A program made the position numbers and the translations under genes. A stretch of 64,000 nucleotides of DNA from an uncultured Phascolarctobacterium sp. (lineage in GTDB: Bacteria > Bacillota > Negativicutes > Acidaminococcales > Acidaminococcaceae). The notes below the pieces were generated by a model. The model saw only the letters and a list, made by a program, of their open reading frames with translations. It made no database searches and was not told the origin of the DNA. Positions 25,288 through 34,303 of this stretch are shown one piece after another. Location of the stretch: positions 78,564 through 142,563 of the forward strand of contig UQZN01000003.1 in the NCBI GenBank assembly GCA_900545535.1, written 5' to 3'. The stretch's first letter is position 1. Each line of letters begins with the position of its first letter.

Positions 25288-26136
25288 TCAAAGCCCACCA
25301 AAGTTTATCAAAGTTACCTTCTGCTGCTCCAATAAACATTTATTTTTTTCGGAAAGAAAAGCGTTCAGCTCATCTTCCCAATGATACTGCCAGGAAAAAG
25401 TTGTTTCTAAAGACTCTGCATCCATCCCCGGATGAGTCATGATCTCACTTACGCCATCAGGCAGATTTTTGATTATTTCCCCTACTAAAAATTCATTCAG
25501 ATTACCGCCGGCCAGCATACCAAAAAAATACTGTGGATAAACAAAGCCGGCCTGTCTGGCTTTCATTTTTGCCAAAGCGCTGCAAAAGCTCAGGCCTTCA
25601 CGGCCGATCAGCCGACCGGCGCTGCTGTTGAAGCCGCCGCGCCAAAACCAGCCTTCCTGAGGCATCCTGATTTTTTTGATGCCAAATTCACTGCAAAGCT
25701 TCAGGACGATGTCGACGATCCCCGGCAGCACATGCAGATGCTGATGACTGTCGACGTGAGTTATTTGCAGTCCGCAGCTTAAGCCGCGTTCCAACTGTGC
25801 TTGCAGTTCACTGATAACTTCTGTTTTTTTGATCCTGCCAGCGTACCAGCGTTTGGCGAAAACTGTATAATCAGCAGGCAAAAGCCCGCTTTCATCCACA
25901 AGTGTCCGCAGCTGCCTTGCCTGCAAAAGCGGCTTGCCGCCGCCTACTAAAGTAAGATGGATACCTACACCCAGCGCAGGTGTTGCTTTAGCCTGAAGCA
26001 CCGCGTCCTCAAAGGCATCACCGCTGCACATCAAGGAAGTACTGGTAATAAAGCCTTCCCTGCTGCCTTTAATAATACCGGCGTTGATGGCTGGATGCAG
26101 CCCAAAATCATCGGCATTAACAATTAATTTTCTCAT
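25288..26136 (-). CDS. ChbG/HpnK (YdjC) family carbohydrate deacetylase
   Basis: 282 residues. The metal-binding motifs are intact: VNADDFGLHP at the N-terminus, VGIHLTLVGG near 77 and ITHVDSHQHLHVLPG near 123, plus EIMTHPG late. Members remove N-acetyl groups from amino-sugars, for example on chitobiose or hopanoid/lipid glycans. With an epimerase, a flippase-like protein and an ArnT-like transferase it may deacetylate a lipid-linked amino sugar before transfer, as ArnD does for formyl. AGGAGG precedes the ATG. Confidence 0.88.
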   Translation of the reverse strand: MRKLIVNADDFGLHPAINAGIIKGSREGFITSTSLMCSGDAFEDAVLQAKATPALGVGIHLTLVGGGKPLLQARQLRTLVDESGLLPADYTVFAKRWYAGRIKKTEVISELQAQLERGLSCGLQITHVDSHQHLHVLPGIVDIVLKLCSEFGIKKIRMPQEGWFWRGGFNSSAGRLIGREGLSFCSALAKMKARQAGFVYPQYFFGMLAGGNLNEFLVGEIIKNLPDGVSEIMTHPGMDAESLETTFSWQYHWEDELNAFLSEKNKCLLEQQKVTLINFGGL

Positions 26137-26159
26137 ATATTTCAGCCTCCTGCAAGGCT

Positions 26160-27113
26160 CTAGATTTTTTTATAATTGGCGAAATGGACTTTGACCAGCC
26201 GTTCCAGGGCACTGCGTCCCAATTCTTTGAGCAGCTCGCGCGCACACGCTGTTGCGGCATCACTGCCGCCTTTAGGTAATTCACTGCGCCCGACCTGCGC
26301 TGCCAGTTCCTGCATTATTGCTAAAAACCTGGCCCGCGCCAGTACTGACGCTGCCGCCACAGCAATATCTGCTTCGGCCCGGTGCTGCTGCACTACGTTG
26401 ACCTCTGGAAATTCCCGCTGCAAGCTGCTGCGGATATCGTTGGAGGCGGTAAACTGGTCGACAAGAGCATAATTACACTGCGGACATTGCCGCAGGACAT
26501 TGCTCAATACAGCTATGTGTCCATTACTCAATAAATGATTGAGATTCTTCCCGTCGGCACGCATTTGCTGATAACGGAAATTATACATTTCCGGCTTCAA
26601 GGCCAAAACACTATTGACCGGAGCAGCTTCTCTGATCAGCTCCGCCAGACGCAGGACTTCTTTATCATTGATCAGCTTACAATCCCTGACACCTAAGCGC
26701 ACAAGTTTTTCGGCAGCAGCAATGTCTACTAACACTGCGGCAACGACCAATGGCCCAAAGAAATCTCCTTTACCAGATTCGTCACTGCCGGCCCAAATCC
26801 CTTTAAAATCAGCACAATTTCGTAAAAGTGTATAATCATTGCCGCAAACAGGTGGCATTTCCGCAGCAATATCAGCAGTTTTACCAGTCAGATACGCTTC
26901 CAGCTGTGACCTTAGCTCTGTGGCAGAACCGCCCCAAACAAGTTTAAGACCTTTTTTACCATTATATACCGATATTACTACTTTACTATCACTGCCTGTT
27001 ACTGTCAACTGAACGCCATATTGCAATGGTTTCTCTGCAATGGTAAGGCTGCTGTCAAAACTTTTGACCTGCTTTTTTAAATTGTCGATATACGCAGCAA
27101 AATCATTGTTCAA
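26160..27113 (-). CDS. rnhC: Ribonuclease HIII
   Basis: 317 residues. An N-terminal DUF3378/TBP-like domain is followed by the HIII catalytic core WAGSDESGKGDFFGPLVVAA (acidic residues for metal binding), KLINDKEV and RAEADIAVAAASVLARA. Removes RNA from RNA/DNA hybrids. Start is TTG with GGAGG 6 nt upstream, inside the end of larC; an ATG one base away is out of frame. No functional tie to its neighbours; it is simply co-transcribed. Confidence 0.95.
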   Translation of the reverse strand: MNNDFAAYIDNLKKQVKSFDSSLTIAEKPLQYGVQLTVTGSDSKVVISVYNGKKGLKLVWGGSATELRSQLEAYLTGKTADIAAEMPPVCGNDYTLLRNCADFKGIWAGSDESGKGDFFGPLVVAAVLVDIAAAEKLVRLGVRDCKLINDKEVLRLAELIREAAPVNSVLALKPEMYNFRYQQMRADGKNLNHLLSNGHIAVLSNVLRQCPQCNYALVDQFTASNDIRSSLQREFPEVNVVQQHRAEADIAVAAASVLARARFLAIMQELAAQVGRSELPKGGSDAATACARELLKELGRSALERLVKVHFANYKKI

Positions 27114-28434
27114 GTTGTGCCTCCGCAGCAGCTGTTGCCGCCTGCATGATAGTTTTCAGGCTGCGCCCGCTTTTTAGGGCCAGGGCTTTACAGTCTTCAA
27201 ATTCAGGAGCAATATTTACGATGCGTCCGCCCATCTGTGCGTATTTGATCCTCACTTCGCCTTCCGGCAGCTCAACAGTGGTAAACTTACGATAATTGAT
27301 GTGGCGATGCACTGCATAATAACGTACTCCCAGCGAAGTAGTTTCCGTCAGTAAGATCTCCGTCAGCTTATCCAGGTTCTGCGGGGTAAGCAGCACTGAT
27401 AAAGTCTGCGCCGGACGGCCTTTTTTCATAATGATCGGCGTCAGCCAGCAGTCAAGCGCGCCAGCCTGCAGCAAACGTTCCTGCACATACGGATACAATT
27501 CTCCGTTCATATCGTCGATATTACATTCGGCAACCAGCAGATCCGCGCCGGCTTCAGCTTCCCACTCGCCGATATTGATGCGCAGCACATTCGGTATCTC
27601 TAGATCCCAGGTACCGGCGCCATAAGCGATCTTACTGCCTGTAAAGCCCTGCGGCAGGTCATTGGTGCTGACCGCCAAAACCTTCATCAGTGCTGCGCCC
27701 GTTGGCGTAGTAAGCTCTTTATCAATATTTCCGTGACTGTGCCGCAAGCCCTGTAACAGCTCTGCTGTTGCAGGAGCCGGCACCGGCATCAAGCCGTGCG
27801 CACATTTGACAAAGCCGCTGCCGGTATGGATATTGGAAACAAAAATTTTTTCGATACCCAAATATTGCAAAGCCAGCACGCAGCCGGCAATATCAATAAT
27901 CGTATCAATGGCCCCAACTTCGTGGAAATGCACTTCGTCAACAGTTTTACCGTGTACCCTGGCTTCAGCTTCTGCCAAAGCGGTAAACACTCGCAAAGAC
28001 TGCGACTTGATCTCAGCGCTCAGATCAGAATGTTCGATAATATGGGCTATATCATGCAGATTACGATGTTCATGGTGATGATGCAGCGCAGCTTCAGGTG
28101 CTTCATGGTTATGGGCAAACTGTTCACAACCTATATCATGCTCATGATGATGCCCTACTCCGATGTGTTCGTGATGATGCTGTTCTGCATGAGTATGTGT
28201 ATGCTGCTGCCCAATTATGACGTCATGTTGATGCTCATCTGGCAGCACAACGTTAAAATAATTGGCAGCAATACCGCACTTATCAACACGTTTGTTGATC
28301 AGCTCATATTCTCCCAAATGCAGCTTTTCCATTTCCGCTGCCAGGTAGTCGATCGGTACGCCGGCATCCAGCAAAGCTCCCAGTAGCATATTGCCGCTGA
28401 TGCCTGCAAAGGCTTCTATATAAATCGCTTTCAT
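27103..28434 (-). CDS. larC: Nickel-pincer cofactor synthesis protein LarC
   Basis: About 443 residues, full-length in a single frame, unlike Lactobacillus larC which needs a frameshift. It begins KAIYIEAFAGISGNMLLGAL and has HFHEVGAIDTIIDIAGC, TPTGAALMKVL and ECNIDDMNGELYPYV. LarC inserts nickel into the pincer nucleotide with CTP. Between about residues 70 and 135 there is a low-complexity insert with more than twenty histidines, likely nickel storage or delivery. The ATG after GAGGTG is used. It overlaps larB and rnhC. Confidence 0.93.
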   Translation of the reverse strand: MKAIYIEAFAGISGNMLLGALLDAGVPIDYLAAEMEKLHLGEYELINKRVDKCGIAANYFNVVLPDEHQHDVIIGQQHTHTHAEQHHHEHIGVGHHHEHDIGCEQFAHNHEAPEAALHHHHEHRNLHDIAHIIEHSDLSAEIKSQSLRVFTALAEAEARVHGKTVDEVHFHEVGAIDTIIDIAGCVLALQYLGIEKIFVSNIHTGSGFVKCAHGLMPVPAPATAELLQGLRHSHGNIDKELTTPTGAALMKVLAVSTNDLPQGFTGSKIAYGAGTWDLEIPNVLRINIGEWEAEAGADLLVAECNIDDMNGELYPYVQERLLQAGALDCWLTPIIMKKGRPAQTLSVLLTPQNLDKLTEILLTETTSLGVRYYAVHRHINYRKFTTVELPEGEVRIKYAQMGGRIVNIAPEFEDCKALALKSGRSLKTIMQAATAAAEAQLEQ

Positions 28435-28439
28435 TAACA

Positions 28440-29195
28440 TCACCTCATATGATTGATGATACTGGCCATCCGCCCGGCGCCAAAACCGTTGTCGATATTG
28501 ACTACGGCCACTCCGGCGGAACAGCTGTTAAGCATACCTAAAAGTGCCGATAGCCCCTGGAAGTTGGCGCCATAACCGACACTGGTCGGTACCGCGATCA
28601 CAGGCCGTTCGACCAGACCGCCAACAACGCTTGCCAAGGCACCTTCCATACCGGCAACAACAACTACTACATTCGCATTTCTGATCAGGTCAAGCTTATC
28701 AAACAGGCGGTGGATACCGGCCACGCCTACATCGTAGACCCGCTCTACCCGGTTGCCCATGATCTCGGCAGTCAGGGCTGCTTCTTCTGAGATCGGCAGA
28801 TCGCTTGTCCCCGCCGTCACAACAGCGATATAACGCTTATCATCCTTGGGCAGCGGTTTACGCTCTACGAAAATCAGCCGTGAATTTTTATGATAAACAG
28901 CATCAGGCAGCACCTTCTGCACCGCGGCAAATTTATCGGCATCGGCACGTGTCCCCAAAATATTATTGTGGACCTGCGCCAGCTTTTCCATAATCGCGGT
29001 GACCTGTTCGACTGTTTTTCCCTCGCAGTAAACAACCTCGGGAAAGCCCTGCCGCAGACTGCGGTTATGATCAAGCTTGGCAAAGCCAAGATCGGTATAA
29101 TTGGCAGCATGCAGTTTTTCTAAAGCCATTTGGGCGTTGATAGCCCCACTTTTATAGCTTTCCAAAAGCGCCAGCAAATTTTCTTCATACGTCAT
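28440..29195 (-). CDS. larB: Nickel-pincer cofactor biosynthesis protein LarB
   Basis: 251 residues. The C-terminal half is the PurE-like fold: VVTAGTSDLPISEEAALTAE, VVVVVAGMEGALASVVGGLV and PTSVGYGANFQGLSALL. LarB carboxylates and hydrolyses nicotinic acid adenine dinucleotide, the first step to the nickel-pincer cofactor of lactate racemase and relatives. larC follows, but no larE or larA is in the window. Lies 18 nt downstream of the RND pump gene. Confidence 0.93.
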   Translation of the reverse strand: MTYEENLLALLESYKSGAINAQMALEKLHAANYTDLGFAKLDHNRSLRQGFPEVVYCEGKTVEQVTAIMEKLAQVHNNILGTRADADKFAAVQKVLPDAVYHKNSRLIFVERKPLPKDDKRYIAVVTAGTSDLPISEEAALTAEIMGNRVERVYDVGVAGIHRLFDKLDLIRNANVVVVVAGMEGALASVVGGLVERPVIAVPTSVGYGANFQGLSALLGMLNSCSAGVAVVNIDNGFGAGRMASIINHMR

Positions 29196-29213
29196 ATTCT
29201 GCTACTTCCTTAG

Positions 29214-32200
29214 TCATGATTTATGCAAATGTTTCTCTTTCCATTCTTCGCTCAGCAAATACAGCAGCGGCACTACTACCAGCGTCAGCAGGGTCGACGT
29301 AGTCAGACCGCCAACTAAGACCACGCCCATCGACTGACGCAGCTCGGCACCGGCGCCAAGGCCAAGTGCGATCGGCAGCATACCTAAAATAGTCGAAAGC
29401 GTTGTCATGAAGATAGGACGAATACGCAGGGCACAGGCTTCCCGCAAAGCTTCACGCAGGGGCATGCCCTTCGCCCGCGCCTGATTGGCATAGTCAACCA
29501 GCAGGATAGCGTTTTTGGTAACCAAACCCAGCAGCATCGTAAAACCGATCAGCGACATCATATTTGCCGTCTGCCCGGCTACCATCAGGCCTAAAACAGC
29601 GCCGACGATAGCAAACGGCAGCGACATCATAATGACCAAAGGCTGCATAAAGCTTTCAAATTCTGCCGCCAGAACCATATAGATCATAATGATCGCCAGG
29701 ATAACAGCTTTTGCGATCTCATTGAAGGCTTTCGCCATCGTATCGGCCTGGCCGATCATTTTATAGCGGTAACCGACCTGCATATTCATATCCGGGATCA
29801 TCTCATTCTGGATCTTCTGGATCAGATCGCCAGGCGTGATACCGACCGTATTGGCATAAACAACGATCTGACGCTGACGGTCCTCACGGTCGATACGTGT
29901 AGGCCCGGACGAGAAGTACACATCAGCCACGTCGCCCAAACGGATAAATTTACCGTCGGTATTGGAAACGCGCAGGTTCGCCACATCGTTGATATCGCGG
30001 CGATGCGCCGTATCTAACTGTACAATTATATCATAGTCGTTATCACCTATCGTGAAACTATTATTTGTACTTTTGCCCAAAAAGGCCATTTCCACAACTT
30101 TACCAACGGAAGTAGAATCAAGCCCCATCGCGCTGGCACGTAAAGGATCGACTTTAACGATGATCTCCGGTTCTTCTTCCGAAGAAGAAATATCGACATC
30201 AGTAGAGCCCGGCACCTGCCTGATCCTTTCAGCCAGATCCTGGGCATAAGTTGTCAGCAGATCAAGATCACTGCCGCGCAGGCCTACCTGTACCGGTCTG
30301 CTGTCACCACGGCCGCCGCCCTGATTACTTACTACCGCAACCTTCAGCTCTTCTACCGAGCCAAATTTACGGCGCAGCTCATCCATAATAGAGATCATAC
30401 TGCGGTCACGGTCAGAGGCAGGAATAAGCTTGACATCGATATTGCCTTCATTGACAGGTGTGCGCGAACCGCCCAGACGCATTGCCGCGATCCTGACCTC
30501 AGGCATTTGCAGGATCTCTTCTTCCAAGGGCATAGTCAGCTGTTTCATGCGCTCGATACTTGTACCTGCCGGCGCTTTAACGCTGATAGAAAACTCTCCT
30601 GAATCATAGGTAGGCTGATATTCCGTACCAATAAAGGGTAACAGGAAAAGATTAAATATAAGTGAAGCAACAGAGATCAAAACTATTTTCCAGGGATGCT
30701 TGAAAGCAAACACCATTAATTCATCATACATCCGGCAAACAACCTGAAAACCGGCCTCAAATTTATCCAGACAGATCTGCACTATTTTAGGCCGCGGATG
30801 CTTGTAGGGCTTGGCGTGCTCCTCGCGATAATCCTTCAGCCAGTAAGCTGAGATCATCGGCGTCAGCGTATAGGCTGCCATCGTAGAAAATGCCAGGGCA
30901 AAAGCTACCGTTAAACCAAACTGTTTAAAGAACTGACCAACAACTTCACCCATCGAGCCTATCGGTACGAAAACCGCCATCAAAGAAAGCGAGGTCGCCA
31001 GGATCGCCAGCGACAATTCCTCCGTGGCATCCTGTGCCGCCTGGATCGGCGACTTGCCCATTTCCATATGCCGGAAAATATTTTCGATCAAAACGATAGC
31101 ATCGTCGATAAGGATACCGACTGCCAAACTCAACGCCATGAGCGACATATTATTCAGCGTAAAGTCCATCGTCTTCATCAAAAAGAAGGTGGCAATGACA
31201 GAAGTCGGTATGGACAGACCGCCGATGATCGTCGCCCGAAAATCGCGCAGGAACATATAAGTTATCAAAAGTGCCAGGAATCCGCCAAAAAGAATGGCGT
31301 TCCAGACATCGGCAACGTTCTCGCGGATATAGGCCGACTGGTCGCGGACGACATCGACTTTGATATCCTGCGGCAAGTCATTGGCTATCATTTGTTCCAT
31401 AGAAGCGTTGACGCCGTCGACAACATCGACTGTGTTGGTTTTAGACTGCTTGCGCACCAGCACCATAACGCTGGGGATCTTGTTGGCGCGGGAATAAGTC
31501 TCTTCATCTTCCCAGCTGTCAACAACCTTTACAACGTCTGCCAGCTGGATCGGACGCCCATTTTGATTAGCTATGACGATGTTTTTGATGTCGTCGATAT
31601 TTTTATATTTTCCCAGCGTTCTGACCGTTATTTCCATATCGTTATAACGGGCCTTGCCGCCTGGGGTATTGATATTTTCACTGTTGACCTTGTCTAAGAT
31701 AGACTGAAAAGAAATATTATAAGTATGCAGTTTCTCCGGGTCGGGGATCAGTTTGATCGCACGCAGGCTGGCGCCTACGACCGAAACCTCGGATACGCCT
31801 TCGACACGCTGCAGTTCTTCTTTGACAACGTCTTCAACAATCTTACGGGTCTCCTCACGGCTGCGCGAATCGGACGCAAAAGTAAATGCCGCTATCGACT
31901 GCGACGAAATATCGAAACGCTGCACGACAGGCTCGTCAATGCCGTCAGGCAAACGCCGGCGCACCGACGCTACTTTTTCACGCACTTCGCTGGCCATTTC
32001 CCTTGGATCGACGCCCAGCTCAAATTCCAGTACCGTCTGCGAATAACCTTCGCGAACCGTCGACGACAAAGTCTTGATACCGGCAACCTGACTGACGCGG
32101 TCCTCGATAGGCCGGGTGATCAGGGTTTCCATTTCTTCAGGCGAAGCGCCGGTATAGGTAACGCTGACGCTTACCAAGGGCAATTCAACGTCAGGATACA

Positions 32201-32312
32201 GATCGACACCCAGATTAGGATACGACTTGATGCCGAATACTACCAGCAGCAGTACGAACATCGTCGTAAAAACAGGTCTGCGTATAAATGTGCCTATCAT
32301 TTTATTTAGCAC
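29214..32312 (-). CDS. RND efflux pump, inner-membrane transporter (HAE-1/AcrB type)
   Basis: 1032 residues with the RND layout: a first helix, a large periplasmic loop, six helices, a second loop and six more. FIRRPVFTTMFVLLLVVFGI starts it, and the proton-relay Asp pair is in VGILIDDAIVLIENIFR; the GMPLREALREACALRIRPI signature follows near the end. Proton-driven export of hydrophobic compounds. Overlaps the adaptor gene by 11 nt. No TolC-like channel gene is nearby. Confidence 0.96.
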   Translation of the reverse strand: MLNKMIGTFIRRPVFTTMFVLLLVVFGIKSYPNLGVDLYPDVELPLVSVSVTYTGASPEEMETLITRPIEDRVSQVAGIKTLSSTVREGYSQTVLEFELGVDPREMASEVREKVASVRRRLPDGIDEPVVQRFDISSQSIAAFTFASDSRSREETRKIVEDVVKEELQRVEGVSEVSVVGASLRAIKLIPDPEKLHTYNISFQSILDKVNSENINTPGGKARYNDMEITVRTLGKYKNIDDIKNIVIANQNGRPIQLADVVKVVDSWEDEETYSRANKIPSVMVLVRKQSKTNTVDVVDGVNASMEQMIANDLPQDIKVDVVRDQSAYIRENVADVWNAILFGGFLALLITYMFLRDFRATIIGGLSIPTSVIATFFLMKTMDFTLNNMSLMALSLAVGILIDDAIVLIENIFRHMEMGKSPIQAAQDATEELSLAILATSLSLMAVFVPIGSMGEVVGQFFKQFGLTVAFALAFSTMAAYTLTPMISAYWLKDYREEHAKPYKHPRPKIVQICLDKFEAGFQVVCRMYDELMVFAFKHPWKIVLISVASLIFNLFLLPFIGTEYQPTYDSGEFSISVKAPAGTSIERMKQLTMPLEEEILQMPEVRIAAMRLGGSRTPVNEGNIDVKLIPASDRDRSMISIMDELRRKFGSVEELKVAVVSNQGGGRGDSRPVQVGLRGSDLDLLTTYAQDLAERIRQVPGSTDVDISSSEEEPEIIVKVDPLRASAMGLDSTSVGKVVEMAFLGKSTNNSFTIGDNDYDIIVQLDTAHRRDINDVANLRVSNTDGKFIRLGDVADVYFSSGPTRIDREDRQRQIVVYANTVGITPGDLIQKIQNEMIPDMNMQVGYRYKMIGQADTMAKAFNEIAKAVILAIIMIYMVLAAEFESFMQPLVIMMSLPFAIVGAVLGLMVAGQTANMMSLIGFTMLLGLVTKNAILLVDYANQARAKGMPLREALREACALRIRPIFMTTLSTILGMLPIALGLGAGAELRQSMGVVLVGGLTTSTLLTLVVVPLLYLLSEEWKEKHLHKS

Positions 32313-33426
32313 CCTGTCCTTCTAATTTTATCTTGCTGCCTTCACGCAGTTTGTTCTGACCGCCGGTCACGATCCGGTCGTTATCACTTAAGCCATCCAG
32401 AATCTCTACCATATTATCATTCACAAAACCGATCGTTAATACTCTGCGACTTACAACGCCTTCCTCGTCGACAACAAAAACCGTACGCTGATCTTCACGC
32501 ATAACAATAGCGCTCATCGGGATCACCAGCGCGTTTTCTTTTGGTGCAGCAGTAATGACCACATTGGCATAAACGCCGCCGCGCAGCTTCCCGGCACTGT
32601 TGTCAACAGTGACTTCGGCAGCAAAAGTACGTGCCGGCATATCAGCCACCGGGGAAATACGGGTGATCGTGCCGCTGAATTTATCATCTGGATAAGCGGG
32701 CACAGTAATATCAGCCAAACCGCCCACGGCAATATTGCTGATCTGTCCTTCCGGAATATTTATTTTAGCAGTCAGTTCGGAAATATCAGCAACATTGAAC
32801 AGCGCCGTTCCGACTTTGGCATAATAACCTTCCTGATAGTAACGCTTGGCAATGATACCGTCCTGCGGCGCCATAACACTGGCCCCGCTCAATTTATCCT
32901 GCATATTATCCCATACGCCCTGAGCTTCCGACAGCTTACCACGGGCATTATTTCTTGCAAAACGGTAGTTATCAACAGTCTGTTCTGATACAGCACCCTT
33001 TTCATACAAGGCCTGATAACGTTGCAGTTCGCGTTCAGCTTTTTCCAAAGTAGTCTGGGCGTCCATCAAAGAGCCTTTGGCCGACAATAAATTAGCCGTC
33101 TGCTCAGTCTGCTCCAAATGTGCCAGTACAGTACCCGCTGTGACGCGGTCACCTTCGTTGACGTAGACCTGCTCTACCCTGCCATCGATCTTTGCTGCCA
33201 CATCAGCCTGCCAGACAGGATCAAGGCTGCCTGCAAAACGCATGACCGGAGTAATACTAAGGCGCTGCGGAAAAGCTGTAGCCACAGCAACGCTGCGCCC
33301 TTGGGAAACACTGCTCGCACGCTCGTTGTTAGCCTGGATATTGCCATAAATACGGTAAGCGATGATTGCTAAAAGAACCAGGGAAGCGATAATTGCTATA
33401 CGAACTTTTTTATTCTGCCACATCAT
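32302..33426 (-). CDS. RND efflux periplasmic adaptor (membrane fusion protein)
   Basis: 374 residues. A single N-terminal membrane helix (VRIAIIASLVLLAIIAYRIY), a lipoyl half-motif (VDGRV-like IDGRVEQVYVNEGDRVTAG), a coiled-coil hairpin around 95-180, then beta-barrel and membrane-proximal domains (VITAAPKENALVIPMSAIV). Links the RND pump to an outer-membrane channel. First gene of the long operon; ATG behind GAGGAG. Confidence 0.95.
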   Translation of the reverse strand: MMWQNKKVRIAIIASLVLLAIIAYRIYGNIQANNERASSVSQGRSVAVATAFPQRLSITPVMRFAGSLDPVWQADVAAKIDGRVEQVYVNEGDRVTAGTVLAHLEQTEQTANLLSAKGSLMDAQTTLEKAERELQRYQALYEKGAVSEQTVDNYRFARNNARGKLSEAQGVWDNMQDKLSGASVMAPQDGIIAKRYYQEGYYAKVGTALFNVADISELTAKINIPEGQISNIAVGGLADITVPAYPDDKFSGTITRISPVADMPARTFAAEVTVDNSAGKLRGGVYANVVITAAPKENALVIPMSAIVMREDQRTVFVVDEEGVVSRRVLTIGFVNDNMVEILDGLSDNDRIVTGGQNKLREGSKIKLEGQGAK

Positions 33427-33458
33427 TTTCTGCTCCTCAATTTATCGGAATAAAGGTA

Positions 33459-33489
33459 ATTTTAATTACAATAATAGATATTTTAATTA
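33459..33489. repeat. Direct repeat ATTTTAATTA (2 copies), candidate operator
   Basis: Two identical 10-mers whose starts are 21 bp apart, i.e. two helical turns, so a dimeric regulator could bind both on the same face. The distal copy overlaps the -10 box of the efflux operon promoter and the other lies over the early transcribed region. No regulator gene is adjacent. Confidence 0.4.
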
Positions 33490-33515
33490 TACAACTTTTT
33501 TATACATAATAGCAA
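33486..33515 (-). promoter_or_regulatory. Promoter of the RND/Lar/envelope operon
   Basis: On the minus strand TTGCTA, 18-nt spacer, perfect TATAAT, about 60 nt before the adaptor start. Placed directly after the pilMNO terminator. Confidence 0.65.
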
Positions 33516-33573
33516 GAAAATTACAGGTCAAAGCACTGGTTTCACAGTCTTTTCCTGATATGTTTTGCAGCAT

Positions 33574-33610
33574 AAAAACAGGCCCCTGCTGTGTAAAAAC
33601 AACAAGGGCC
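33574..33610 (-). terminator. Terminator of pilMNO
   Basis: On the minus strand a 12-bp stem that includes two G-U pairs (GGCCCTTGTTGT with ACAGCAGGGGCC), loop TTTTAC, followed by TGTTTTTAT. It begins 19 nt after the pilO stop. The plus-strand version has two mismatches, so it is oriented to the pil genes. Confidence 0.85.
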
Positions 33611-33628
33611 AAAATATGTTTATTATTT

Positions 33629-34303
33629 TTATTTTCTCGCTTCTTCTACTGCCGCCATATTGGCTGCATCACGTTCTTTAACTCGCTCTAAACCAGTTTT
33701 TTCACCGGTATCAGCACTGTTCACCTTCCCTAAAGTATCCTTCAGAGAATACACAGTAAATTCGGCTGTCATATCCAAATTTCCGGAAGTGTCATTTTCT
33801 TTGACAGTATTGATACTGGCTTTATTCAATTTAGCAAATCTGCCGCCGTTTTCTACCTTCTGCAAAAACTCGACCATTTTATAATAGTTTCCGCTGATAG
33901 AAATATTCAGCGGCACTTCATACGCTCCGCTTACCTGCTTCAAGGCAGTGCTGGGCGGCTTGACACTTTTAAACTGGATCCCGCATTCTTTGGAAAAGTT
34001 TGAATATTCCTGTACTAATTCAGGTACGGTTACCGTATCTGGCAGCAGCTTTTTAGCTTCCGCAAGATAACCTGCCTGCTTAAGCGCAAAAGCATTATAA
34101 TCCTTATTCTGTCCGGCAAAGGTCTGATAACTGGCCAGACGCTGCTGGGCCTGCGTCAGCTCCTGCTCGTTTTTTTGAATGTCTTCACGCAGCGGCTGGA
34201 CAAGGTACAGCGCTACAAAAACAAATAATAGCACTGAACCCAGCAATAATAAAGAATATCTACTGTTTTCTGACATATTGCTGTCAGGCATTTCTAATTT
34301 CAC
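33629..34303 (-). CDS. pilO: Type IV pilus inner-membrane accessory protein PilO
   Basis: 224 residues. One membrane helix near residues 15-35 (YSLLLLGSVLLFVFVALYLV), a coiled-coil and a ferredoxin-like C-terminal domain typical of PilO (ISGNYYKMVEFLQKVEN). With PilN and PilM it forms the alignment platform linking motor to secretin. GTG start overlaps the pilN stop and has GGGGTGA upstream. A charged tail rich in Lys/Glu/Ala ends the protein. Confidence 0.85.
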   Translation of the reverse strand: MKLEMPDSNMSENSRYSLLLLGSVLLFVFVALYLVQPLREDIQKNEQELTQAQQRLASYQTFAGQNKDYNAFALKQAGYLAEAKKLLPDTVTVPELVQEYSNFSKECGIQFKSVKPPSTALKQVSGAYEVPLNISISGNYYKMVEFLQKVENGGRFAKLNKASINTVKENDTSGNLDMTAEFTVYSLKDTLGKVNSADTGEKTGLERVKERDAANMAAVEEARK

